The notes beneath the pieces are model-generated. The model was not told the DNA's origin and ran no database searches. It was given only the letters and a program-made list of their open reading frames with translations. A program made the position numbers and the translations under genes. Source: JAAXGX01 sp965203565 (GTDB lineage Bacteria > Acidobacteriota > Vicinamibacteria > Vicinamibacterales > UBA8438). From it: DNA of 64,000 bases. The first letter of the stretch is position 1; each line of letters begins with the position of its first letter. This document shows, piece by piece, positions 21,086 to 31,731 of this stretch. Location: positions 248,001-312,000 of the forward strand of contig OZ241896.1 in assembly GCA_965203565.1 (NCBI GenBank), written 5' to 3'.

Positions 21086-22261
21086 TCAGAACTCCAGCAC
21101 CCGGATCGCGGCCTCGGCCAGCGCGCGGGCGGCCGATCCTTCAGCCGCGTCCCAGTACGCGCGCCGCACTCGGGTGTAGAAACGCTCTTCGGCCAGATCC
21201 TCGTCCAGCATGTCGAACGCGTCGCGCAGCAGCAGCAGCGCGTCGTCGGGCGCCGCTCGTCCGGCGAGCGCCTCCTGCACGACGGCCGGCCGGCGCAGCG
21301 CGACCGTCCCGAGGGCGAGCGCCACCGGCGCCCGCGCCGGCGCGGCGGCGGACCGGCCTGTCTCGAACAGGGCGTCGAGCGCGGCCCGGCTGCCCTGCAT
21401 GGCCAGCGCGGCCAGGCCGGACGCGGCGTTCCGCAGCAGCTCCCGACCGCCGTCTTCTGCGGTCTGCGCGCCGTAGCGCAGCGCGTCGATGACGTATCGC
21501 ACCTGAACGGCGCAGTCAATCCCCAGCAGGCACGCGGTCGCCGCCACGATCGGCTGCTCCGCGTCCGACACGACCCCCTGCGCGGCGACGACGGCGCCGG
21601 CCGCCCGCCGATCGCCGATCTTGCCGAGTGCGAGCAGCGCATCGTCCTGCAACGAACCGCGCTGCGACGCGATGGCGATCAGCGCGTCGACGGCGTACTC
21701 GGCGCCGTGGTCGCCGAGCGCCTCGATCACCGCCGAACGGAAGTGCCCTTCCCCGCGGTCGATGTCGCGCGCCAACCGGGTGCGAACCGCCTCGGCGCCG
21801 TCGTGCGCCGCCAGCGCCCGCACGAGCGCCGGCCGGACGAACTCGGAGGTCTCGCGGTCGAGCGCGGCCAGCAGCCTCTGCGCCAGTCGTGGGTCCGGGG
21901 CATGCTCGAAGTAGCCGTACGCCGCCGCGCGCAGACGATCGTTGGGCGACCCGAGCGCCTCCTCGAACGCGCCGCGCGCGGCGGGGACGTTCAGGCCGTG
22001 CAGCAGGACCAGCGCGCGGAACTGCACGTAGCTGTCGTCGTGCTCGTGAACGGCGTGCAGCAGGACTGCGCCCGCCAGCGCGGGGTCCGCCCGGCGGACC
22101 GTTCGCGACGCCTCCATGCGCACCGCGTAGTCGAAGTCGCCGAGCTGGTCGACCGCGCGCCGCAGCCGCTCCGTCGAGTCCTGCGCCGAAACCTGCGCCG
22201 CCGCCAGGCCGGCCAGCAGTACGGCGGCCGGCGCGCCATGCGCCTCCCACCGGACGGTCAT
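21086..22261 (-). CDS. Exported HEAT-repeat protein inside the purine cluster
   Basis: 391 residues from the ATG at 22261, which overlaps the purF stop codon (ATGA). A hydrophobic N-terminal stretch ending LAAAQVSAQ looks like a signal peptide. The rest is a series of about seven to nine helical repeats of HEAT type (for example FRSAVIEALGDHGAEYAVDA and DDALLALGKIGDRRAAGAV), so a protein-binding scaffold is likely. I recognise no enzyme motif. Translational coupling to purF and a two-base gap to purM put it firmly in the operon, but an exported protein has no obvious role in cytoplasmic purine synthesis. Confidence 0.8.
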   Translation of the reverse strand: MTVRWEAHGAPAAVLLAGLAAAQVSAQDSTERLRRAVDQLGDFDYAVRMEASRTVRRADPALAGAVLLHAVHEHDDSYVQFRALVLLHGLNVPAARGAFEEALGSPNDRLRAAAYGYFEHAPDPRLAQRLLAALDRETSEFVRPALVRALAAHDGAEAVRTRLARDIDRGEGHFRSAVIEALGDHGAEYAVDALIAIASQRGSLQDDALLALGKIGDRRAAGAVVAAQGVVSDAEQPIVAATACLLGIDCAVQVRYVIDALRYGAQTAEDGGRELLRNAASGLAALAMQGSRAALDALFETGRSAAAPARAPVALALGTVALRRPAVVQEALAGRAAPDDALLLLRDAFDMLDEDLAEERFYTRVRRAYWDAAEGSAARALAEAAIRVLEF

Positions 22262-23688
22262 GGCTGGGAAGGCCGGCTCTCGTCTGGCAGCTTGAGCACC
22301 ATCTGCATGTAGGCGTCGGCGTCCGATGGCGGGGCCACGCGGTACTGCCGCGTGTAGCAGGCGTCGCAGTAGTTGGGGTGCGCGGGACCGACCGCCTTCC
22401 GCAGACCGTCCAGGCTCAGGTACGAGAGGGTGTCCGCGCCGAGGTAGTCGCGGATCTCGTCCACGTCGTGCCGCGCGGCGATCAGCTCGTTGGGGTGCGG
22501 CGTGTCGATCCCGTAGTAGCAGGGCGACACGGTCGGCGGGCAGCTTATCCGCATGTGCACCTCGCGCGCGCCGGCCGCCCTGATCATGCCGACGATCTTC
22601 CGGCTGGTCGTGCCGCGCACGATCGAGTCGTCGACGAGCACGATCCGGTTCCCCTCGATGATGCTCCGCACGGTGTTGAGCTTCACCTTCACCTTGAGCC
22701 CCCGGATCGACTGGTGGGGCTGGATGAACGTCCGCCCTACGTAATGGTTGCGGATGAGCCCCATCCGCAACGGGACGCCCGACGCCTCGGCGTACCCCGC
22801 GGCGGCGCAGAGGCCCGAGTCGGGGATCGGGACGACGACGTCGGCCGCCGGCGCCGACTCTGCGGCGAGCAGCCGGCCCAGGTTGGTGCGCACCTCGTTG
22901 ACGCTCCGGCCGAACACGTAGCTGTCCGGCCGTGCGAAATAGACGTGCTCGAAGACGCAGTGGGCCGGAGTCACCGCCGGAAACGGCCGGTACGACCGAA
23001 GTCCGCCGGCGCCGATCACCAGGACCTCGCCCGGCTCCACCTCGCGCTCGTACGTGGCGCCGATCAGGTCCATGGCGCACGTCTCCGAGCAGACGACCCA
23101 GGCGCCGCCCAGCCGGCCGAGCGCCAGCGGGCGGAACCCGTGCGGATCGCGCACCGCGATCAGGTTGTCCGGCGTCAGCATGACGAGGGAGAACGCGCCG
23201 GCGACCTGCGAGACCGACTCCACGATGGCGTCTTCCGCCTTCGCGGCGGTCGACCGGGCGTAGAGGTGCAGAATCACTTCGGTGTCGCTGTTGGTCTGGA
23301 AGATCGATCCCTGGCGCACCAGCTCGTCGCGCAGCGCCGGCGCGTTGACCAGATTGCCGTTGTGGCACAGCGCGATCTGGCCGTGCGAGCATTCGATCAG
23401 GATCGGCTGCGCGTTGACGACCCGGCTGTCGCCGAAGGTGGAGTACCGGACGTGGCCGATCGCCGAGCGGCCGGTCAACCCCCCCAGCACCCCTTCGTCG
23501 AACACGTCGCTGACCTGGCCCATCGCCCGGGACAGCCGCACCCGCCCGTCGTCGACCACCGCGATGCCGGCGCTCTCCTGACCCCGGTGCTGCAACGCGT
23601 ACAACCCCAGGTACGTCATGTGGGAGGCGTCGTCGTGACCGTGGACGCCGAAGACGCCGCATTCGTCCCTGAACTTGTCCCGGTCCAT
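22258..23688 (-). CDS. purF: Amidophosphoribosyltransferase
   Basis: 476 residues. Catalyses the first committed step of purine synthesis, phosphoribosylamine from PRPP and glutamine. The N-terminal glutaminase begins at Cys10 (DRDKFRDECGVFGVHG), so a nine-residue propeptide is probably removed to expose the catalytic cysteine, as in the Bacillus-type enzyme. YALQHRGQESAGI follows. The PRPP-binding loop IVLVDDSIVRGTTS is near residue 350, and the C-terminal CDACYTR together with other cysteines suggests the 4Fe-4S cluster form. Twelve bases after purL and overlapping the HEAT-repeat gene. Confidence 0.97.
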   Translation of the reverse strand: MDRDKFRDECGVFGVHGHDDASHMTYLGLYALQHRGQESAGIAVVDDGRVRLSRAMGQVSDVFDEGVLGGLTGRSAIGHVRYSTFGDSRVVNAQPILIECSHGQIALCHNGNLVNAPALRDELVRQGSIFQTNSDTEVILHLYARSTAAKAEDAIVESVSQVAGAFSLVMLTPDNLIAVRDPHGFRPLALGRLGGAWVVCSETCAMDLIGATYEREVEPGEVLVIGAGGLRSYRPFPAVTPAHCVFEHVYFARPDSYVFGRSVNEVRTNLGRLLAAESAPAADVVVPIPDSGLCAAAGYAEASGVPLRMGLIRNHYVGRTFIQPHQSIRGLKVKVKLNTVRSIIEGNRIVLVDDSIVRGTTSRKIVGMIRAAGAREVHMRISCPPTVSPCYYGIDTPHPNELIAARHDVDEIRDYLGADTLSYLSLDGLRKAVGPAHPNYCDACYTRQYRVAPPSDADAYMQMVLKLPDESRPSQP

Positions 23689-23700
23689 GGCGCTGCGTCC

Positions 23701-25944
<2,244 letters not shown>

Positions 25945-25968
25945 CGCTGCCGGCCTCGCGCGCGCCGG

Positions 25969-26676
25969 TCAGCTCGGCCGGGCCGCCGACGCGGCGGCCG
26001 AGACGGCCGACTCGAGGACGACCCGTCCGTCGGCGCTGCCGAGCGCGGTTTCGCACGCCCGCTCGGGGTGGGGCATCAGGCCGACCACGTTGCGGGCTTC
26101 GTTGCAGATCCCGGCGATGGCGCCGACCGACCCGTTGACGTTCCAGGCGTCGTCCAGCGCGCCCGACGGCGCGGCGTACCGGAAGACGACCCGGCGGCCC
26201 GCCTCCAGCGCGGCGACCGTCGCCGCGTCGGCGTAGTAGTTCCCCTCGCCGTGGGCGATCGGGAGCCGCAGCACCTGCCGCGCGCGCGCGCCGCGCGTGA
26301 ACGGCGTGTCGGTCTGCTCCACGCGGACATGCGCCTGTTCGCAGATGAACTTGAGGCCGCGGTTCCGCAGCATCCCGCCGGGCAGCAGGCCGGCTTCGAG
26401 CAGCACCTGGAAACCGTTGCAGATCCCGAGCACCGGACCGCCGGCGTCGGCGAACCGGACCACCGCGCCCATGACCGGCGACAGCCGGGCGATCGCCCCG
26501 CAGCGCAGGTAGTCGCCGTACGAGAACCCGCCGGGCAGGATCACCGCGTCGGCGCCGCCGAGACTCGACTCCTTGTGCCAGACGAACGCCGCCTCCTGGC
26601 CGAGCACGCGCCTTACGGCATGGTGGGCGTCGTGATCGCAGTTCGAGCCGGGGAAGACGACGACCGCGAACTTCAC
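25969..26676 (-). CDS. purQ: Phosphoribosylformylglycinamidine synthase, glutaminase subunit
   Basis: 235 residues. Class I glutamine amidotransferase that feeds ammonia to PurL. The N-terminus MKFAVVVFPGSNCDHDAHHA, the oxyanion loop ILPGGFSYGDYLRCGAI (about residue 50), the nucleophile in GICNGFQVLLEAGLLPG (Cys near residue 85) and the C-terminal His-x-Glu of MPHPERA are all intact. Its ATG overlaps the stop of purS (ATGA), typical for these interacting subunits. Confidence 0.97.
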   Translation of the reverse strand: MKFAVVVFPGSNCDHDAHHAVRRVLGQEAAFVWHKESSLGGADAVILPGGFSYGDYLRCGAIARLSPVMGAVVRFADAGGPVLGICNGFQVLLEAGLLPGGMLRNRGLKFICEQAHVRVEQTDTPFTRGARARQVLRLPIAHGEGNYYADAATVAALEAGRRVVFRYAAPSGALDDAWNVNGSVGAIAGICNEARNVVGLMPHPERACETALGSADGRVVLESAVSAAASAARPS

Positions 26677-26915
26677 CCGTCCACCTCCACCCGGTAGCTC
26701 TCGATCACCGGGTTGGCCAGTAGCTGGTCCGCCGCCTCGGCCGCCAGCGTCCGGGCCTCGTCGGCGGTCGGCGCGTCGAGGTCGAGCTCGAAGTACTTCC
26801 CCTGCCGGACGTTCCGCACCGACGCGTAGCCGAGGGCGCGCAGGGCGTCGGCGGTCGTCTTCCCCTGCGGATCGAGAATCGAAGGTTTCAGGGTGACGAA
26901 GACCTTCGCCTTCAT
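26673..26915 (-). CDS. purS: Phosphoribosylformylglycinamidine synthase subunit PurS
   Basis: 80 residues. Small dimeric protein that joins PurL and PurQ into the active complex. The sequence MKAKVFVTLKPSILDPQGKT, the middle GYASVRNVRQGKYFELDLD and the end NPVIESYRVEV are classic PurS. One base separates it from the purB stop. Confidence 0.96.
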   Translation of the reverse strand: MKAKVFVTLKPSILDPQGKTTADALRALGYASVRNVRQGKYFELDLDAPTADEARTLAAEAADQLLANPVIESYRVEVDG

Positions 26916-26916
26916 T

Positions 26917-28251
26917 TCAGGCTCCCGCCGGGACCTCGCTCGCGCCGGCCGGCGCCGCCGCGCCGAATACCCTCTCGAAAATCGTGTCGACGTGCCGAAG
27001 CTGCACCGTCAGGTCGAACGTCCGGTCGATCTCCTCGCGCGTCATCACTTGCATGACGTCCGGATCGTCCAGCAGCAGCCCCTTGAACTCCGCGCGCTCG
27101 TCGTGCGAGCGCATCGCGTTGCGCTGCACCCAGACGTAGGCTTCCTCCCGCGATACGCCGCGCTGCGCAAGCTGGAGCAGCAGGGCGCCCGAGAAGATCA
27201 CGCCGCGGGACCGGTCCAGGTTCTCGCGCATCCGGTCCGGGTGGATCACGAGGCCGCGGACGATGCGCGTGAAGCGCCGGACCATGTGGTCGAGCAGGCA
27301 GAAGCCGTCGGGCAGGATGATCCGCTCCACCGACGAGTGCGAGATGTCGCGCTCGTGCCACAACGCGACGTTGTCGAGCGCCGCCATGGCGTTGGCGCGC
27401 AGCAGCCGGGCCAGCCCCGTCACCTGCTCGCAGCCGACCGGGTTCCGCTTGTGCGGCATCGCCGACGAGCCTTTCTGTCCCTTGGCGAACGGTTCCTCGA
27501 CCTCGCCGATCTCCGTCTTCTGCAGGCCGCGGACCTCCAGCGCGAACTTCTCCAGGGACGCGCCGGTGATGGCCAGCGCCGCGGCCAGCTCCGCGTGCCG
27601 GTCGCGCTGGACGATCTGGGAGCTCGCCGGCGACGGCTCGAGGCCGAGGCGCTCGCAGACGCTGCGCTCTATCGCCGGGTCGAGGTGCGCGTAGGCGCCG
27701 ACCGCCCCCGAAATCTTGCCGACGCTGACGACGTCGCGGGCGCGCGTCAGCCGCGCCCGGTCGCGCCGCAGTTCCTCGAACCAGACGGCCAGTTTCAAGC
27801 CGAACGTGATCGGCTCGGCGTGCACGCCGTGGGTCCGCCCGATCATCGGCGTCCGGCGGTGCTCCAGGGCGCGCTCCCGCACGGCTTCCGCGAGGCGGTC
27901 GAGGTCGCCCAGCAGCGCGTCGCACGCCGCGCGAAGCTGGAGCGCCAGGGCGGTGTCGACCACGTCGGACGAGGTCAGGCCGAAATGCAGCCACCGGGCC
28001 GACGGCCCGACGCGCTCGGCCACCGCCGTCGTGAACGCGATGACGTCGTGCCGCGTCGTCCGTTCGATCTCCTCGACCCGCGCCGCGTCGACCGCTCCCT
28101 TCTCGCGGATGTCGCGCGCCGCCTCGGCCGGGATCAGACCATGCTCCGCCATCACCTCGGCCGCTGCCGTCTCGACGCGCAGCCACGTCTCGTACCGGCG
28201 CTGGTCGTTCCAGATCCGCCCCATCTCCGCCGGCGTGTACCGCGGGATCAT
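26917..28251 (-). CDS. purB: Adenylosuccinate lyase
   Basis: 444 residues from the ATG at 28251, which overlaps the upstream gene by ATGA. It removes fumarate from SAICAR and from adenylosuccinate. The superfamily signature KGSSAMPHKRNP is present at about residue 270, with TSSDVVDTA (about 95) and the catalytic-His region GRTHGVHAEPITFG (about 145). A longer open frame extends upstream through the MBL gene, but the start given matches the usual N-terminus MIPRYTPAEMGRIW. First pur gene of the cluster. Confidence 0.97.
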   Translation of the reverse strand: MIPRYTPAEMGRIWNDQRRYETWLRVETAAAEVMAEHGLIPAEAARDIREKGAVDAARVEEIERTTRHDVIAFTTAVAERVGPSARWLHFGLTSSDVVDTALALQLRAACDALLGDLDRLAEAVRERALEHRRTPMIGRTHGVHAEPITFGLKLAVWFEELRRDRARLTRARDVVSVGKISGAVGAYAHLDPAIERSVCERLGLEPSPASSQIVQRDRHAELAAALAITGASLEKFALEVRGLQKTEIGEVEEPFAKGQKGSSAMPHKRNPVGCEQVTGLARLLRANAMAALDNVALWHERDISHSSVERIILPDGFCLLDHMVRRFTRIVRGLVIHPDRMRENLDRSRGVIFSGALLLQLAQRGVSREEAYVWVQRNAMRSHDERAEFKGLLLDDPDVMQVMTREEIDRTFDLTVQLRHVDTIFERVFGAAAPAGASEVPAGA

Positions 28252-29075
28252 CGGCAGGCCTCCGCCGCCGGCCCGCCCGCGGACGCCGGCGCCGCGAGCG
28301 GCGGTCCGGCGGTCCACGCGGCCAGATCGACGGCGGGCGCCGCCCGGTCCTGGCGCGCCGCCACCACCTGCACGTCGCCGCGTCCGCAGGCGGCCAGCGC
28401 CTCGCGGCAGGTCATCTCGGCGATTTCCGGCACGTTGTTCACGCGGCTCAGGTGGACGAGGACGATGCAGCGCACCGCCGGCCCGAGGTCCCGGCGGACG
28501 AAGTCGGCCAGCGCCTCGTTGGAGAGGTGGCCGCTCGCGCCGGCGATCCGGGCCCGCGTCGAGGCGTCGTACGGGCTGACCCGCAGCAGGTCGACCGCAT
28601 GGTTCGACTCGACGACCAGCACGCGGCAATCGCGGAACCGCTCGACCATCTCGGCCGAGATCGCGCCGACGTCGGTGGCGAAGCCGATCGCGCCGCCGGA
28701 CGTCTCGATCCGGAACGCGACGGTCTGCGACGCGTCGTGCGGAACCGCGAACGGCACGAGCCGGCACCCGCACAGGTCGAGCGGGCGCCGCAGCGTCAGC
28801 TCCCGCCAGTCGTGCAGACCGCTCACGCCCCACTCGTCCCGGACCGCCGCGGTCGAATAGACCGGCACGGCGTAGCGCCGCGACAGGATCCGCGCGGAGC
28901 GCGTATGGTCACCGTGCGCATGCGTGATCACGATGGCGCCCAGCGCCGCGGGATCGGCCCCTGCCCGCGCCAGCCGCCGCTCGACCTCCCGGCCGCTCAA
29001 CCCGGCGTCGAGCAGCACGCGGCCGCCACCGTTCTCCAGCAGCGTCGCGTTGCCCGCGCTGCCGCTCCCGAGCAC
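28248..29075 (-). CDS. MBL-fold metallo-hydrolase, YycJ/WalJ-like
   Basis: About 275 residues. Metallo-beta-lactamase fold: THAHGDHTRS supplies the HxHxDH metal motif (about residue 55), and the strand before it (LGSGSAGNATLLE) is typical of the YycJ/WalJ group, single-domain phosphodiesterase-like or DNA/RNA-acting hydrolases. The start is uncertain: the family usually begins a few residues before LGSGS, but the only standard codon there is the GTG at 29075; an AAGGGAG farther upstream would suit a non-standard codon near 29093. The C-terminal 30 residues are Ala/Pro-rich. Stop overlaps the purB ATG. Confidence 0.85.
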   Translation of the reverse strand: MLGSGSAGNATLLENGGGRVLLDAGLSGREVERRLARAGADPAALGAIVITHAHGDHTRSARILSRRYAVPVYSTAAVRDEWGVSGLHDWRELTLRRPLDLCGCRLVPFAVPHDASQTVAFRIETSGGAIGFATDVGAISAEMVERFRDCRVLVVESNHAVDLLRVSPYDASTRARIAGASGHLSNEALADFVRRDLGPAVRCIVLVHLSRVNNVPEIAEMTCREALAACGRGDVQVVAARQDRAAPAVDLAAWTAGPPLAAPASAGGPAAEACR

Positions 29076-29131
29076 CGTCAGTCGGACCGCGATCGCCGTG
29101 CTCCCTTGTGCTCCCTCGTTGCGCCCGCCGC

Positions 29132-30391
29132 CTACCCGAGGTCGAGCTGGCCCGCGGACGGCGCGCCGCCGCCCTCCGGACCGACCACCGTGGCCGCGAG
29201 GTTGCCGTTCGAGAACAGGTCCGCCGCCACACGCTGCACGTCGGCGGCGGCGACGCCGTCCAGGCGGTCCAGGCTCTCGTCCAGATCGATCTGCCGGCCG
29301 AAATAGATCTCCGAGCGCGCGAGCTGCGACATCCGGTTCGTGGTGCTTTCCAGGCCGAGCACCAGGTTCCCCTTCAGGTGGTCCTTGGCGCGTTGCAGCT
29401 CGCCGGCCGCGATCGGCCGGTCCCGGAGGTCCCGCAACTCGGCCACCACCAAGTCCACGACCTCCGGCGTCGAAGCCGCGTCGCACCCCGCGTAGACCGT
29501 CAGCATGCCGGCGTCGCGGTACGACTCCAGGCCGCTGCTCACCGCGTACGCCAGCCCGCGCTTCTCACGGACGTTCTGGAACAGCCGCGAACTGATCGAG
29601 CCGCCGAGCACCGTGTTCAGCACGTAGCCGGCGTACCGGTCGTCGTGCCCCTGCGCGTGCGCCTGCGTCCCCAGGCAGACGTGGCTCTGCTCGATCTCCT
29701 TGCTCCGAACCACGACGCCCGCCCGCGCGGTGGGCGAGGTTTCGTCCGCCGGCTCCTCCGCCGCCGGCAGGTCGCCGAACGCCCGGCCGATCAGGTCGCG
29801 GACCGCGGCGTGCTCGACGTTGCCGGCGGCGGCGACCACGAGGTTGCCCGCGACGTACGCCCGGCCGAAGTACGCCCGCAGCGCGGCGTCGGTGATGCCG
29901 CCGACCGAAGCGGGCGACCCGAGGATGGAGCGCCCCAGCGGGTGATCGGGCCAGAAGCTGCGGGTGAACAGCTCGTGGACGAGGTCGTCCGGCATGTCCT
30001 CGACCATCTTGATCTCTTCGAGGACCACCTTCTTCTCCCGCTCGACGTCGTCGGGGCGGAACGCCGGCCGCCGCAGCAGGTCGGCCAGCAGGTCGACGGC
30101 GCGCGGGAGGTGCTCGTCGAGCACCTTGACGTAGTAGCTGGCGAACTCCTTCGCCGTGAACGCGTCGAGCTGACCGCCCATCGAATCGACCTGCTGCGCG
30201 ACCTCCTCGGCGGTCCGGCTGGCGGTTCCCTTGAACAGCATGTGCTCGGTGAAGTGGGCGATCCCGGCGTCGGCTTCCCCTTCGTGGCGCGAGCCGCGCC
30301 GCAGCCAGACGCCGAGGCTGACCGACCGCACGTCGGGCATCGACTCGGTCAGGAGACGGAGCCCGTTGTCGAAGATGCAGCGCTTGATCAC
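29132..30391 (-). CDS. M16-family zinc peptidase (insulinase/processing-peptidase type)
   Basis: About 419 residues from GTG at 30391 (VIKRCIFDNGLRLL); a GTG 16 codons earlier is possible but adds an atypical N-terminus. The inverted zinc motif HFTEH (HxxEH) is near residue 48, with the expected downstream glutamate. The N-terminal M16 domain (about 10-200) and C-terminal M16_C domain (about 165-345, with REKRGLAYAVSS) are complete. It belongs to the single-chain bacterial type that degrades peptides. It is the first gene of the long minus-strand cluster and diverges from rlmN; promoters must lie in 30392-30471. Confidence 0.93.
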   Translation of the reverse strand: MIKRCIFDNGLRLLTESMPDVRSVSLGVWLRRGSRHEGEADAGIAHFTEHMLFKGTASRTAEEVAQQVDSMGGQLDAFTAKEFASYYVKVLDEHLPRAVDLLADLLRRPAFRPDDVEREKKVVLEEIKMVEDMPDDLVHELFTRSFWPDHPLGRSILGSPASVGGITDAALRAYFGRAYVAGNLVVAAAGNVEHAAVRDLIGRAFGDLPAAEEPADETSPTARAGVVVRSKEIEQSHVCLGTQAHAQGHDDRYAGYVLNTVLGGSISSRLFQNVREKRGLAYAVSSGLESYRDAGMLTVYAGCDAASTPEVVDLVVAELRDLRDRPIAAGELQRAKDHLKGNLVLGLESTTNRMSQLARSEIYFGRQIDLDESLDRLDGVAAADVQRVAADLFSNGNLAATVVGPEGGGAPSAGQLDLG

Positions 30392-30471
30392 GTCCGAGAA
30401 AGCCTCTCCGGCAGGTCCGCCGGGCCGCAAGCCACGCACATGTTAACATCCGGAGCCTTCCCCCGAGCCGG

Positions 30472-31731
30472 ATGCGGCGCCCGTCGATGGACAGGGATCT
30501 CGAGCAGTCCGTGAATGCAGCAGAGCGTTCGCCGCCGGACGCCAAGCTCGATCTCGCCGGCCTCGATCCGGCCGAGCTGGCGGCGGCGGTCGCAGCGCGC
30601 GGCGGGCGGCCGTTCAACGCCCGCCAGATCGCCCGCTGGATCCACCGGCGGGACGTGACCGACTTCCGGCGGATGACCGACCTGCCGGCGCCTCTCCGCG
30701 CTACGCTCGCGAGGGAGTGCGCCTGTTCCGCGCCGGCCGTCCTCCGCGCCGACCGGTCCGACGACGGGACCGCGAAGCTCCTGCTCGGCCTGGGCGACGG
30801 CCGCCGGGTGGAGGCGGTGTTCATCCCGGACACCCCCCGCATGACGTTCTGCGTCTCGACCCAGGTCGGCTGCGCGATGCGGTGCGGATTCTGCCTCACC
30901 GGCCGGATGGGGCTCGTGCGGAACCTCTCGGCCGGGGAGATCGCCGGGCAGGTCCGCGTGCTGGCGCGCCGGTTCGAGCTGATCGGCGCCCCCTTCAACG
31001 TGGTGCTGATGGGAATGGGCGAGCCGCTGCACAACTACGACGCGACGATGAAGGCGCTCCGCATCCTCACCGACCCGGACGGACTCGCCCTGCCGCCGCG
31101 GCGGATCACCCTGTCGACGGTCGGGACGCCGCCGGCGCTGGAGCGGCTGGCGGCGGAGCCGGTGATGCCGAACCTCGCCGTCTCGCTGCACGCCGCCACC
31201 GACGAGCTGCGCGAACGGCTCGTGCCGGTGAACCGGAAGCACCGGCTCGGCGACCTGATCGAGGCGTGCCGCCGGTTCCCGGCCGGACGGCGGCGCCGGA
31301 TCACGTTCGAGTACGTGCTGCTGGCCGGCGTCAACGACTCCGCGGCCGACGCGGCGCGCCTGGCCCGGCTGCTGACGGGGATGCGGCCGAAGGTGAACGT
31401 GATCCCGCTCAACGAAGCGCCCGGCGTCCCGTACCGCCGGCCGTCCGACGGCCGGATCGACCGGTTCGCCCGAACGCTTTCGGCGCGCGGCGTGACGGTG
31501 ACGGTCCGCAAGAGCCGGGGCCGCGACATCCGGGCGGCGTGCGGGCAACTGATCGTCGAAGGCCCGCGGCGGTCGGCGGCCCAGCAGGTCGCCGCGCGGA
31601 TTCACTCTTCTCCGTCGTCGTCACCGCCGTCCCCGACGACCTCGCCCGTGACCGACTCCCCCGCGCCGGTGATCCGCACCCGGACGCGCCGGTTGTCGGG
31701 CGTCCCCGGCGGGACCCGGACCTTCAGGTAG
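30472..31731 (+). CDS. rlmN: 23S rRNA (adenine2503-C2)/tRNA methyltransferase RlmN
   Basis: 419 residues; ATG at 30472 or 30487. Radical SAM enzyme that methylates C2 of A2503 in 23S rRNA and A37 in some tRNAs. The cluster motif CAMRCGFC is at Cys134/138/141 and the second, methyl-carrying cysteine is Cys357 (RAACGQL). The core ends about residue 370 as in relatives. About 45 further residues, rich in Ser, Pro and Thr, are unusual and run antisense to the 3' end of mtaB (130-base overlap of convergent genes). Confidence 0.95.
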   Translation: MRRPSMDRDLEQSVNAAERSPPDAKLDLAGLDPAELAAAVAARGGRPFNARQIARWIHRRDVTDFRRMTDLPAPLRATLARECACSAPAVLRADRSDDGTAKLLLGLGDGRRVEAVFIPDTPRMTFCVSTQVGCAMRCGFCLTGRMGLVRNLSAGEIAGQVRVLARRFELIGAPFNVVLMGMGEPLHNYDATMKALRILTDPDGLALPPRRITLSTVGTPPALERLAAEPVMPNLAVSLHAATDELRERLVPVNRKHRLGDLIEACRRFPAGRRRRITFEYVLLAGVNDSAADAARLARLLTGMRPKVNVIPLNEAPGVPYRRPSDGRIDRFARTLSARGVTVTVRKSRGRDIRAACGQLIVEGPRRSAAQQVAARIHSSPSSSPPSPTTSPVTDSPAPVIRTRTRRLSGVPGGTRTFR

